Assembly (NCBI RefSeq): GCF_010682065.1
Contig: NZ_JAAGWG010000002.1
Span: 332,542-396,541 of the forward strand
DNA from: Blastococcus saxobsidens
Lineage (GTDB): Bacteria; Actinomycetota; Actinomycetes; Mycobacteriales; Geodermatophilaceae
DNA: 64,000 nucleotides
Direction: 5' to 3'
Below are positions 44,375 to 52,602 of this stretch, piece after piece (within the stretch, counting starts at the first letter, position 1; each line of letters starts with the position of its first letter). The translations under genes and the position numbers were made by a program. Under the pieces are notes generated by a model that made no database searches, was not told the DNA's origin, and was given only the letters and a program-made list of their open reading frames with translations.

Positions 44375-45352
44375 ATGACCGCCACCACCCCCGCAAGGGC
44401 ACCCCTGGCCGACGCCGTCGCCAGCCTGCGGGTCACGGGCAAGCAGGTGCAGGCCGACGGCGTGCTCACCCTCGAGCTCGCCGCGCCGTCGGGGAACCGC
44501 CTGCGCGACTGGACCCCGGGGTCGCACATCGACCTGATCCTGCCCAACGGGCTGACCCGGCAGTACTCGCTCTGCGGGAACCGGTGGGACGCCACCACCT
44601 ACCGCGTGGGTGTGCTGCTGGAGCCGGGGAGCCGGGGCGGCTCGGCCTACGTGCACGAGCAGCTGCAGGTGGGCGACCTCGTGGGCGTGGGCGGGCCGCG
44701 CAACAACTTCCCGCTGGTGCCGTCGGAGCAGTACCTCTTCGTCGCCGGCGGCATCGGGATCACCCCGATCCTGCCGATGGTGCACCAGGCCGAGCTGCTG
44801 GGCGCCGACTGGCGGCTGCTGTACGGCGGGCGGCGGCGGAGCTCCATGGCCTTCCTCGACGAGCTGGCCGCCTACGGCGACCGGGTCCTGGTCCGCCCCG
44901 AGGACGAGTACGGCCTGCTCGACCTCCCCGGCTTCCTCGGCGCGCCGCGGGACGGCGTCCGCGTCTACTCCTGCGGACCCGCTCCCCTGCTCGCGGCGAT
45001 GGAGCGGACCTGCGCCTACTGGCCGCCGCACAGCCTGCGGGTCGAGCGGTTCGTCGCCGACGACGCCGGCGCGCCGGCCCGGATCGCGCCGTTCGAGGTG
45101 GAGCTCGCACGCACCGGCACGACCGTGACCGTGACGCCCGACGTGACGGTCCTCGAGGCGCTCAACCGGGTCGGGATCGAGGTCCTCTCCTCCTGCCGGC
45201 GCGGCGTCTGCGGCACCTGCGAGACCACGGTGCTGGCCGGCCGGCCCGACCACCGCGACGCCCTCCTCGACGACGACGAGCGCCAGGCCGACGACTGCAT
45301 GTACGTCTGCGTCTCCCGCTCCCGCGACGAGCGCCTCGTCCTCGACCTCTGA
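44375..45352 (+). CDS. VanB/PDR-type ferredoxin reductase (FMN - NAD - [2Fe-2S])
   Basis: A 325-residue three-domain reductase. Flavin domain with 'LTRQYSLCGN' (about 67-76), NAD(P)-binding domain with 'VAGGIGITPILPM' and 'VYSCGPAPLLAAM', then a C-terminal ferredoxin with 'SSCRRGVCGTCETTVLAGRPDHRDALLDDDERQADDCMYVCVSR' supplying four cluster Cys. It passes NADH electrons through flavin to the cluster. Located 25 nt before the P450 gene, it is that enzyme's likely redox partner, replacing the separate ferredoxin and reductase used by Rhodopseudomonas CYP199A. ATG 44375. Confidence 0.9.
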   Translation: MTATTPARAPLADAVASLRVTGKQVQADGVLTLELAAPSGNRLRDWTPGSHIDLILPNGLTRQYSLCGNRWDATTYRVGVLLEPGSRGGSAYVHEQLQVGDLVGVGGPRNNFPLVPSEQYLFVAGGIGITPILPMVHQAELLGADWRLLYGGRRRSSMAFLDELAAYGDRVLVRPEDEYGLLDLPGFLGAPRDGVRVYSCGPAPLLAAMERTCAYWPPHSLRVERFVADDAGAPARIAPFEVELARTGTTVTVTPDVTVLEALNRVGIEVLSSCRRGVCGTCETTVLAGRPDHRDALLDDDERQADDCMYVCVSRSRDERLVLDL

Positions 45353-45377
45353 CCCCCCGGCACTCCAGGAGCTCCCC

Positions 45378-46604
45378 GTGACCACCACCGTCCCTCCCGG
45401 CACCGCGGCCTCCGCCACCGGTGTCCCGCACAGCGACGTGGACCCGTTCGCCCACGACGTGCTCGAGGACCCGCTGCCGATGCACGCCGCGCTGCGCGAG
45501 GCCGGGCCGGTCGTGCACCTGGACCGGTACGACGTCTTCGCCCTCGCCCGGTACGACGACGTGCACGCCGCGCTGGTGGACTGGCAGGGCTTCCAGTCCT
45601 CGGCCGGCGTCGGGCTGTCCAACTTCCGCTACGAGGAGCCGTGGCGGCCGCCGAGCCTGCTGCTCGAGGCCGACCCGCCGCGGCACGACGCGCCGCGCCG
45701 GGTGCTGCAGAAGGTGCTCGGCCCGCGGGCGCTGCGCCGGCTGCGCGAGGGCTGGGCGGCCGACGCCGAGCTGCTCGTCGACGAGGTGCTGTCCCGCGCC
45801 ACCGCCTTCGACGCGGTCGCAGAGCTGTCCACCGCCTTCCCGCTGCGCGTGTTCCCGGACGCCGTCGGCATCCCGAAGGGCGGCCGGGAGCGGCTGCTGC
45901 CCTACGGCAACCACGCGTTCAACGCCTTCGGCCCGGACAACGACCTGGTCGCCAAGGGGACGCCCCGGGTGGCGGAGCTGTCGGGCTGGGTCAACGCCCA
46001 GTGCCAGCGGGACGTGCTGTCCCCGGCCGGGTTCGGCGCGGACATCTGGGCCGCCAGCGACCGCGGCGACATCACCCCCGAGCAGGCGCCGCTGGTCGTC
46101 CGGTCGCTGCTGACCGCCGGCGTGGACACCACCGTGCACGCCATCTCCGCGATCCTCTACGCCTTCGCGACCCACCCCGACCAGTGGCAGCGGCTGCGCG
46201 AGGACCCGTCGCTGGCCCGCGTCGCCTTCGACGAGGCGGTGCGCTGGGAGTCACCGGTGCAGACCTTCTTCCGCACCGCGACGACGGACGTGCGGGTGCA
46301 CGACGTGCTCATCCCCGAGGGCAGCAAGATCCTCATGTTCCTCGCCGCGGCCAACCGCGATCCGCGCCGGTGGGCCGACCCCGACCGCTACGACCTGTCC
46401 CGCGACCCGTCCGGGCACGTCGGCTTCGGCATGGGCATCCACCAGTGCGTCGGCCAGCACGTCGCCCGCCTGGAGGCGGAGTCGATCCTGACGGCGCTGG
46501 CCCGTCGGGTGGCGACCATCGAGCTCGACGGCCCTCCGGTGCGGCACCACAACAACACCCTGCGGGCGTGGGAGAGCCTGCCGGTGCGCCTCACCCTCGG
46601 CTGA
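45378..46604 (+). CDS. Cytochrome P450, CYP199A-like (para-methoxybenzoate/aromatic acid O-demethylase)
   Basis: A 408-residue bacterial P450. Heme-binding 'GHVGFGMGIHQCVGQHVARLE' with ligand Cys357, I-helix 'LLTAGVDTTVHAI', and K-helix 'FDEAVRWESPVQTFFRT' (ExxR). Segments such as 'GVGLSNFRYEEPWRPPSLLLEADPP', 'NAFGPDNDLV' and 'NNTLRAWESLPV' match the CYP199A enzymes of Rhodopseudomonas as I recall them; those oxidatively demethylate 4-methoxybenzoate-type acids, releasing formaldehyde. This would handle para-methoxy acids (anisate, veratrate) that LigM cannot. GTG 45378 follows CCAGGAG. Confidence 0.88.
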   Translation: MTTTVPPGTAASATGVPHSDVDPFAHDVLEDPLPMHAALREAGPVVHLDRYDVFALARYDDVHAALVDWQGFQSSAGVGLSNFRYEEPWRPPSLLLEADPPRHDAPRRVLQKVLGPRALRRLREGWAADAELLVDEVLSRATAFDAVAELSTAFPLRVFPDAVGIPKGGRERLLPYGNHAFNAFGPDNDLVAKGTPRVAELSGWVNAQCQRDVLSPAGFGADIWAASDRGDITPEQAPLVVRSLLTAGVDTTVHAISAILYAFATHPDQWQRLREDPSLARVAFDEAVRWESPVQTFFRTATTDVRVHDVLIPEGSKILMFLAAANRDPRRWADPDRYDLSRDPSGHVGFGMGIHQCVGQHVARLEAESILTALARRVATIELDGPPVRHHNNTLRAWESLPVRLTLG

Positions 46605-46635
46605 TCGGCACCGGCGCGGACGGCCGCCGCTACGT

Positions 46636-46718
46636 CGGATGTCGCGGACCGGTCACGTCCCGTCGCCCCCGGGACGCGTCATTCGCGGGATCCGGGGACC
46701 GGCCGGGATCCCTAGCTT
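46636..46718 (+). promoter_or_regulatory. Promoter with upstream half-site ahead of the desA-like gene
   Basis: -35-like GATCCG (46689-46694), 18-nt spacer, -10 TAGCTT (46713-46718). The half-site ACGTCGGATGTC lies 77 nt above the -10 (CGGATG at 46636-46641). Same design as the promoters at 43098 and 48271. Confidence 0.65.
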
Positions 46719-46787
46719 GTGGATCACCGAGCCAGCCCACCCGGGCGCCACGTCGCCCGGTCCACGTCGACGGAAGGTCCTCACCCC

Positions 46788-48149
46788 ATGACGTCCGAAA
46801 GCCTTGCCGCTGCCCTCGCTCGCGCCGGGAGCCCGGTCGAGCTGCTCCGCAACCTGAGCTTCCCGCCCAGCACCTTCCCGGTGCAGCCGGAGTTCACCAA
46901 CTGGCGCTCGGAGCAGCGGTCCTGGGTGGAGAGCTGCGCACTGCTCGACCAGTCCCACCACATGACCGACCTGTTCGTCTCCGGCCCCGACGCGCTGCGG
47001 CTGCTCAGCGACCTCGCCGTCAACTCGTTCGCGAACTTCGGCGTCGGCAAGGCCAAGCAGTTCGTCGCGGTGAACCCCGAGGGGCACCTCATCGGCGACG
47101 CCATCCTGTTCCGCCTCGAGGACGAGCTGTTCGACCTCGTCGGTCACCCGATGGTCATCGACTGGGTGACCTTCCACCTCGAGCGCGGGGACTACGCGGC
47201 CACCGCCGAGCGCGACGACAACTCCGCCGTCCGCAGGTCGGGGCCGCCGAAGCTGTACCGCTACGAGCTGCAGGGACCGACGGCCGGCGCGCTCGTCGAG
47301 CAGGTGACCGGCGCCCCGCTGCCGGACGTGAAGTTCTTCAACATGGCCGAGTTCACCATCGCCGGCCGTCGCGTCCGCGCCCTGCGGCACGGCATGGCCG
47401 GCCAGCCCGGCTTCGAGCTCTTCGGCCCGTGGGAGGACGGGGACGCCGTCCTCGCCGCCCTGCTGGAGGCCGGGCAGGAGCACGGCCTGGTGCGCGTCGG
47501 CGCCAAGGCCTACTCCACGGCCAACCTGGAGTCCGGCTGGGTGCCCGCCCCCATGGCGGCGCTGTTCTCCGACGACCCGCTCATGGCGGAGTACCGCGAG
47601 TGGCTGCCGGCGGCGAAGGTCGGCTCGATCGGCGGGAGCATGGACTCCGCCGACATCCGCGACTACTGCCTCACCCCCTACGAGGTCGGGTACGGCAAGA
47701 CGGTCCGGTTCGACCACGAGTTCGTCGGCCGGGAGGCCCTGGAGCGGATGGCGCAGGCGCCCTCGCGCACGAAGGTCACCCTCGTGTGGGACGCCGACGA
47801 CGTCGCCGCGGCGATCGGCTCCCTGTTCCGGCCCGGGCCGGGGGCCAAGTACATGGAGCTGCCGAAGCTCCGGTACGCCACCCACCACGAGGACAAGGTG
47901 CTCGTGGACGGCCGGCAGGTCGGCCTGTCCCTCGACTGCGGCTACCTCGCCAACGAGCGCGCCACGGTGTCCCTCGCCGTCGTCGACGCGGAGTTCGCCG
48001 AGCCCGGCACCGAGGTGACCGTCGTGTGGGGCGAGCACCCGGTCTCGGCCAAGCCGGCCGTGGAGGACCACCGCCAGGTGGAGATCCGGGCCACGGTCGC
48101 CCCCGTGCCGTTCGTGGACTTCGCCCGCGAGGGCTACCGGACCCGCTGA
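46788..48149 (+). CDS. Second THF-dependent aryl O-demethylase (LigM/DesA-like paralogue)
   Basis: A 453-residue GcvT-fold paralogue of the LigM at 39199. Conserved 'CALLDQSHHM' (His58), 'AKQFVAVNPEGHLIGDAILF' and 'VGAKAYSTANLESGW' (Tyr242, the catalytic-Tyr position) argue for the same methyl-transfer chemistry. At the place of LigM's substrate-binding Arg it has His120 (LVGHPMV), and the following loop differs, so the substrate should differ: syringate (as for DesA) or a phenol lacking the usual carboxylate contact. Own promoter and terminator make it a single-gene unit. Confidence 0.85.
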   Translation: MTSESLAAALARAGSPVELLRNLSFPPSTFPVQPEFTNWRSEQRSWVESCALLDQSHHMTDLFVSGPDALRLLSDLAVNSFANFGVGKAKQFVAVNPEGHLIGDAILFRLEDELFDLVGHPMVIDWVTFHLERGDYAATAERDDNSAVRRSGPPKLYRYELQGPTAGALVEQVTGAPLPDVKFFNMAEFTIAGRRVRALRHGMAGQPGFELFGPWEDGDAVLAALLEAGQEHGLVRVGAKAYSTANLESGWVPAPMAALFSDDPLMAEYREWLPAAKVGSIGGSMDSADIRDYCLTPYEVGYGKTVRFDHEFVGREALERMAQAPSRTKVTLVWDADDVAAAIGSLFRPGPGAKYMELPKLRYATHHEDKVLVDGRQVGLSLDCGYLANERATVSLAVVDAEFAEPGTEVTVVWGEHPVSAKPAVEDHRQVEIRATVAPVPFVDFAREGYRTR

Positions 48150-48164
48150 CCCGGGGGACGGCGC

Positions 48165-48194
48165 GGCGGCGGGCCCGGTCGCGGGTCCGCCGCC
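48165..48194 (+). terminator. 13-bp hairpin terminator after the desA-like gene
   Basis: Arms 48165-48177 and 48182-48194 pair with one G-T wobble around a 4-nt GTCG loop, 15 nt after the stop. No T-tract. Confidence 0.65.
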
Positions 48195-48215
48195 GGCGCC
48201 CGGCACCGCCCACGA

Positions 48216-48300
48216 CAGATGACGTAGTCGCCGATGGTCGCTTCGGCGGCCGCGGCGGTGACATCGGACCGATCCGCCGTGATCCGGCTCTCACTAGCGT
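48216..48300 (+). promoter_or_regulatory. Promoter with upstream half-site ahead of the hydrolase-ligAB-C1 operon
   Basis: -35-like GATCCG (48271-48276), 18-nt spacer, -10 TAGCGT (48295-48300). The half-site ACGACAGATGAC (CAGATG at 48216-48221) is 79 nt above the -10. The promoter probably drives the run of genes from 48415 to 56062. Confidence 0.65.
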
Positions 48301-48414
48301 GGACCCGACAGTGCACCCGTCCGCGTGGTCGTCCCGCGCCGGACAAGGATCTCGGAGGAGGCGCGGCGTGACCAGCAGCGCGCGGCGGCGGACCCCGTCC
48401 GGGGACATGGCCCG

Positions 48415-49152
48415 ATGAGCACGTTCGTCCTGGTCCACGGGGCCTGGCACGGCGGCTGGTGCTGGGACCGCGTGGCCCCGCTCCTGCGGGACGCCGGCCA
48501 CGAGGTGCACGCCCCGACGCTGACCGGCCTGTCCGAGCGGGCGCACCTCCTCTCGCCGCTGGTCGGGCTGGAGACGCACGTCGAGGACGTCGTGCGGCTG
48601 ATCGACGTCCTGGGCCTGACCGACGTCGTCCTCGTCGGCCACAGCTATGCCGGGCAGATCGTCACGGCCGTGGCCGACCGCCGTCCGGACGCCGTCGCGC
48701 AGCGGGTGTACCTGGACGCCTTCGTCGGTGCCGACGGCGAGGCGGCCCGCGACCTGCTCCCCGAGACCGTGGAGCACCACTGGGCCGAGTCGGCCGCCGA
48801 GCAGGGCTTCGGGTGGCTGGTGGCGGTGCGCAAGCTGTCGGTCCTCGGGGTCACCGAGCAGGCCGACGTCGACTGGCTGCTCCCGAAGCTCACGCCGCAC
48901 CCCTGGAAGACCTACACCGACGCGCTGCGCCTGACCGGGGCGGCAGACCGGGTGCCCGCGGCCTTCATCGAGTGCGTGAGCTGGATGCGGGTGTTCGCCG
49001 GCCAGGCCGACCGGGCCCGCGAGCGGGGCTGGCCGGTGCACGAGCTGGACACCGGGCACGAGGCGATGGTGACCGCGCCGGCCGAGCTGGCCGCCGCGCT
49101 GCTCGAGATCGCCGGCCGACCGTCGGCCGCGCGGCGAGAGACGGGAGTCTGA
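48415..49152 (+). CDS. Alpha/beta hydrolase of the plant methylesterase/EstC-like group
   Basis: A 245-residue esterase. 'FVLVHGAWHGGWCWDRVAPLLRDAGHEVHAPTLTGLSER' gives the oxyanion region, 'VLVGHSYAGQIVTAV' the nucleophile Ser (about residue 80), and 'HELDTGHEAMV' the catalytic His. First gene of the ligAB operon, 1 nt before the next. In Sphingobium, ring cleavage of 3-O-methylgallate gives a methyl ester cut by alpha/beta hydrolases DesC/DesD; this gene could do the same here (inference). ATG 48415 has little Shine-Dalgarno. Confidence 0.78.
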   Translation: MSTFVLVHGAWHGGWCWDRVAPLLRDAGHEVHAPTLTGLSERAHLLSPLVGLETHVEDVVRLIDVLGLTDVVLVGHSYAGQIVTAVADRRPDAVAQRVYLDAFVGADGEAARDLLPETVEHHWAESAAEQGFGWLVAVRKLSVLGVTEQADVDWLLPKLTPHPWKTYTDALRLTGAADRVPAAFIECVSWMRVFAGQADRARERGWPVHELDTGHEAMVTAPAELAAALLEIAGRPSAARRETGV

Positions 49153-49153
49153 C

Positions 49154-49435
49154 GTGGAGTTCCTCGTCCGGTCGGAGAACCGGCTGCCGGCCGACACCCC
49201 CGCGGAGCGCCGCGAGGAGCTGCGCGCCGGGGAGCGCGCCCGCGCCATGGAGCTGCGGGCGGCGGGCATCCTGAAGCGGCTGTGGCGGGTGCCCGGCCGC
49301 AACGCGACGATCGGCCTCTACGAGGCCGAGGACCCGGCCGCCCTCCACGACGCCCTCATGTCGCTGCCCATGGCACCGTGGTTGGACGTCCACGTCGAGG
49401 CGCTGGCCACCCACCCCCAGGAGCGGACGTCGTGA
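49154..49435 (+). CDS. Muconolactone delta-isomerase-like protein (CatC family)
   Basis: A 93-residue ferredoxin-like alpha+beta protein: 'EFLVRSENRLP...RREELRAGERARAMELRAAGILKRLWRVPGRNATIGLYEAEDPAALHDALMSLPMAPWLDVHVEALATHP' matches the muconolactone isomerase fold and length. The usual beta-ketoadipate partners (catA, catB) are absent, so it probably isomerises another lactone or dienoate made after LigAB cleavage. GTG 49154 is 1 nt after the hydrolase stop, so it is translationally coupled. Confidence 0.8.
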   Translation: MEFLVRSENRLPADTPAERREELRAGERARAMELRAAGILKRLWRVPGRNATIGLYEAEDPAALHDALMSLPMAPWLDVHVEALATHPQERTS

Positions 49436-49488
49436 CGGCCGCCGCCCTGGCGGTCGCCCCGCCCTCCCCCACGAGCAAGGGATCCCCG

Positions 49489-49854
49489 ATGAGCACGAAC
49501 GAGACTGGCGGCCGGCTGAACGTGCCGGGCACGCCGATCTTCGACGGGCAGACCAGCCGGCGCGGGCTGCGCCTGAACAAGATGCTGATGAGCTTCCGCT
49601 CGGCGGAGAACCGCGAGCGCTTCGCCGCCGACGAGGCCGCCTACTGCGCGGAGTTCCAGCTCGCCCCCGAGCAGACGCAGGCCGTCCTCGACCGCGACTG
49701 GACGGCGATGATCGACCTCGGCGGCAGCATCTTCTACGTCTACAAGCTGGCCATGATGGACGGCCGGTCCATGCAGTACCTCGGTGGCGTGTTCACCGGC
49801 ATGACCGAGGAGGAGTTCCTGGCGGAACTACGGGCGGGAGGCCGACGTGGCTGA
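49489..49854 (+). CDS. ligA: Protocatechuate/gallate 4,5-dioxygenase alpha subunit (LigA)
   Basis: A 121-residue small helical subunit. 'VPGTPIFDGQTSRRGLRLNKMLMSFRSAENRERFAADEAAYCAEFQLAPEQTQAVLDRDWTAMIDLGGSIFYVYKLAMMDGRSMQYLGGVFTGMTEEEF' aligns with Sphingobium LigA throughout. It covers the active site of LigB. ATG 49489 gives a LigA-like N-terminus; GTG 49432, overlapping the isomerase stop, is an alternative. Overlaps ligB by 8 nt. Confidence 0.9.
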   Translation: MSTNETGGRLNVPGTPIFDGQTSRRGLRLNKMLMSFRSAENRERFAADEAAYCAEFQLAPEQTQAVLDRDWTAMIDLGGSIFYVYKLAMMDGRSMQYLGGVFTGMTEEEFLAELRAGGRRG

Positions 49855-50704
49855 GGTGATCTGGGGGCTGGCGACGTCCCACGTGCCGTCGATCGGCGCG
49901 GCGATGGACCGCGGCAAGACCGAGGACCCGAACTGGAAGGACCTCTTCGACGGGTACGCGCCGGCCCGGGCATGGCTGGCCGAGCACAAGCCCGATGTGG
50001 CGATCGTGGTCTACAACGACCACGCCAACGGCCTGGACCTGGACATCGTCCCGACCTTCGGGATCGGCACGGCGGACCACTACCGCGTGGCCGACGAGGG
50101 CTACGGCCCGCGCCAGGTCCCGGACGTGATCGGCGACCCGGAGCTCTCGCTGCACCTGCTGGAGAGCCTGGTCGACGAGAACTTCGACCTCACCGTCTTC
50201 CAGGAGCTCGAGGTCGACCACGGGCTCACCGTTCCGCTGTCGGTGTGGACACCGGAGCCCGGCGACGCCTGGCCGTGCCCGGTCGTGCCGATCCTGGTCA
50301 ACGTCATCCAGTACCCGCAGCCCACCGCCGCGCGGTGCTACGCCCTCGGGCAGGCGCTGGGCCGGGCGATCCGCTCCTACGGCGACGACGTGACCGTCGG
50401 CGTCCTGGGCACCGGCGGCATGTCCCACCAGCTGGCCGGCGCCCGCGCGGGCTTCATCAACCCCGAGTTCGACAAGATGTGGCTCGAGAAGATCGAGAAG
50501 GACCCCGCCGCGCTGGCCGGTCTCAGCCGCGAGGAGCTCATCCGCGAGGCGGGCTCCGAGGGCATCGAACTGATCATGTGGCTGATCATGCGCGGCGCCA
50601 TGGCCGACGAGGTCACCAAGGTGCACTCGCACTACTTCCTGCCGGCGTCGAACACCGCGGCCGGCATCGCGCTCTTCGACAACCGGGCTCCCCAGCCGGC
50701 CTGA
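49847..50704 (+). CDS. ligB: Protocatechuate/gallate 4,5-dioxygenase beta (catalytic) subunit (LigB)
   Basis: A 285-residue type II extradiol dioxygenase that opens the ring of protocatechuate, gallate or 3-O-methylgallate with O2. Fe(II) ligands are expected at His12 (ATSHVPSIG), His59 (YNDHANGL) and a Glu near 238-241 (GSEGIELIMW); His125 (EVDHGL) and His194 (GMSHQLAG) are the catalytic histidines. All positions agree with Sphingobium LigB numbering as I recall it. GTG 49847 lies inside the end of ligA, so the subunits are coupled. Confidence 0.92.
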   Translation: MAEVIWGLATSHVPSIGAAMDRGKTEDPNWKDLFDGYAPARAWLAEHKPDVAIVVYNDHANGLDLDIVPTFGIGTADHYRVADEGYGPRQVPDVIGDPELSLHLLESLVDENFDLTVFQELEVDHGLTVPLSVWTPEPGDAWPCPVVPILVNVIQYPQPTAARCYALGQALGRAIRSYGDDVTVGVLGTGGMSHQLAGARAGFINPEFDKMWLEKIEKDPAALAGLSREELIREAGSEGIELIMWLIMRGAMADEVTKVHSHYFLPASNTAAGIALFDNRAPQPA

Positions 50705-50748
50705 GCGCCGACCCGAGCCCTCCACCAGCTGCCCGAGGAAAGGCCACC

Positions 50749-51612
50749 GTGAACCGAGCTCTGACCGTCCGGGACCCGAACACCCGCGCCACCCTGCGGC
50801 GCAGCTTCGAGACGCTCGGCTACGAGGTCATCCCCTTCAAGAAGACCCAGGAGCAGGTCCTGCAGCACGTCCCCAAGGACGTGCGGCTGACCGTCACCGC
50901 CTCCCCCGCCAAGGGCCAGGACGTGACGATCGACCTCACCGTCGCGCTGGCCGGCCACGGGTACCACGTGGCGCCGCACCTCTCGGCGCAGCAGGTCCAG
51001 AGCCGGGGCCACCTCGCCGACATCGTCGCCCGGTGCCGCGAGGCCGGGATCACCGACGTCTTCGTCGTCGGCGGGGACCCGACGGACACGCCCACCGAGT
51101 TCAAGGACGCGCACGCCCTGCTGGTCGCGCTGCACGAGCTCGACCACGGCTTCACCGACATCGGGATCGGTGGCCACCCGGAAGGGCACCCCTCGGTCAG
51201 CGAGGACGTGCTGTTCCAGGCGCTCAAGGACAAGGCGTCCCTGGCCAACCACATCAAGACCCAGATCGTGTTCGACCCGGCCGTGATCCTGCGCTGGGCC
51301 CGGGAACTGAAGCGGCGCGGCATCGACCTGCCGGTGCACGTCGGCGTCCCCGGCGCGGTCAGCCGGCAGAAGCTGCTGCGGGTCTCCGGCGGGCTCGGCA
51401 TCGGGGAGTCGGCGAAGTTCCTGAAGAAGCAGCAGACCCTGCTCTGGCGCTTCTTCGTGCCCGGCGGCTACAACCCGGCCAAGATCATCAAGGGCCTCGC
51501 GCCGCACATGGGCAAGCCGGACAACACCATCACCGGTTTCCACGTGTTCACCTTCAACGACCTCGAGCCCACCGAGGAGTGGCGGAAGCAGACGATCCAG
51601 GGCCTCGCCTGA
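50749..51612 (+). CDS. metF: 5,10-methylenetetrahydrofolate reductase (MetF-type, catabolic)
   Basis: A 287-residue TIM-barrel flavoprotein. '[72 protein letters not shown]' and '[10 protein letters not shown]' show the MTHFR core, though the N-terminus is shorter and divergent from biosynthetic MetF. Here the likely direction is oxidation: 5-methyl-THF from LigM/DesA to 5,10-methylene-THF, as for metF of the Sphingobium ligM cluster. GTG 50749 follows GAGGAAAGG, 44 nt after ligB. Confidence 0.88.
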   Translation: MNRALTVRDPNTRATLRRSFETLGYEVIPFKKTQEQVLQHVPKDVRLTVTASPAKGQDVTIDLTVALAGHGYHVAPHLSAQQVQSRGHLADIVARCREAGITDVFVVGGDPTDTPTEFKDAHALLVALHELDHGFTDIGIGGHPEGHPSVSEDVLFQALKDKASLANHIKTQIVFDPAVILRWARELKRRGIDLPVHVGVPGAVSRQKLLRVSGGLGIGESAKFLKKQQTLLWRFFVPGGYNPAKIIKGLAPHMGKPDNTITGFHVFTFNDLEPTEEWRKQTIQGLA

Positions 51613-51676
51613 GACCCACGGTCGACGCCCCACCCACCCTGCCCGGCCCGGCGGCCGGTCCGACCCCGGAGAAGCC

Positions 51677-52591
51677 ATGACCGCACCGATGCCGAACGCC
51701 TCCCCCCTCCCCCGCTCGACCCACCACGGTCGCGTCGACGCCGACCACGGCCGGCTCCTGGTCCAGTGCGCCGACCAGCCGGGGATCGTCTCGGCAGTCA
51801 GCACGTTCCTCACCAAGTCCGGCGCGAACATCGTGACGCTGGACCAGCACTCCACCGCCGAGGTGGGCGGCTGCTTCTTCCAGCGGACCGAGTTCCACCT
51901 GCCCGGGCTCGCCGCCGCCCGTGACGACCTGGAGCGCGCCTTCGCCGCCGAGGTCGCCGACCGGTTCGACATGGAGTTCCGGCTCAGCGAGGCGGCGCGG
52001 CCCAAGCGGGTCGCGATCATGGTCTCCAAGACCGACCACTGCGTGCTGGACCTGCTGTGGCGCAACCGCCGCGGCGAGCTGGACATGAACGTGGTCATGG
52101 TCATCTCCAACCACGCCGACCTGGCCGAGCAGGTCCGCCCGTTCGGGGTGCCCTACTTCCACATCCCGGCCACCCGGGCGAACCGCCCCGAGGCCGAGCA
52201 GCGCATGCTCGAGCTGCTCCGCGGCAACGTGGACCTGGTGGTGCTCGCCCGCTACATGCAGATCATCAGCGGCGACTTCCTCGACGGCGTCGGCTGCCCG
52301 CTGATCAACATCCACCACTCGTTCCTGCCCGCCTTCATCGGGGCCGGCCCGTACCAGAAGGCCAAGGACCGCGGCGTCAAGCTGATCGGGGCGACGGCGC
52401 ACTACGTCACCCAGGACCTGGACGAGGGCCCGATCATCGAGCAGGACGTCGTCCGCGTGGACCACCGACACGCCACCGACGACCTGGTCCGGCTCGGTGC
52501 CGACGTCGAGCGTGCGGTGCTGTCGCGCGCCGTGCGGTGGCACCTGGAGGACCGCGTGGCCCGCCACGACAACACCACGATCGTCTTCTGA
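51677..52591 (+). CDS. purU: Formyltetrahydrofolate deformylase (PurU)
   Basis: A 304-residue enzyme with an N-terminal ACT domain (about 20-95: [21 protein letters not shown]) and a C-terminal formyltransferase-fold hydrolase: '[19 protein letters not shown]', '[11 protein letters not shown]', catalytic Asn-His in '[20 protein letters not shown]', and '[20 protein letters not shown]'. It frees formate and THF from 10-formyl-THF, so it is the exit for the methyl-derived carbon. This replaces the formyl-THF synthetase (LigH) found in Sphingobium. ATG 51677 with GGAGAAGCC upstream. Confidence 0.93.
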   Translation: MTAPMPNASPLPRSTHHGRVDADHGRLLVQCADQPGIVSAVSTFLTKSGANIVTLDQHSTAEVGGCFFQRTEFHLPGLAAARDDLERAFAAEVADRFDMEFRLSEAARPKRVAIMVSKTDHCVLDLLWRNRRGELDMNVVMVISNHADLAEQVRPFGVPYFHIPATRANRPEAEQRMLELLRGNVDLVVLARYMQIISGDFLDGVGCPLINIHHSFLPAFIGAGPYQKAKDRGVKLIGATAHYVTQDLDEGPIIEQDVVRVDHRHATDDLVRLGADVERAVLSRAVRWHLEDRVARHDNTTIVF

Positions 52592-52602
52592 GGAGCGCGG
52601 CG

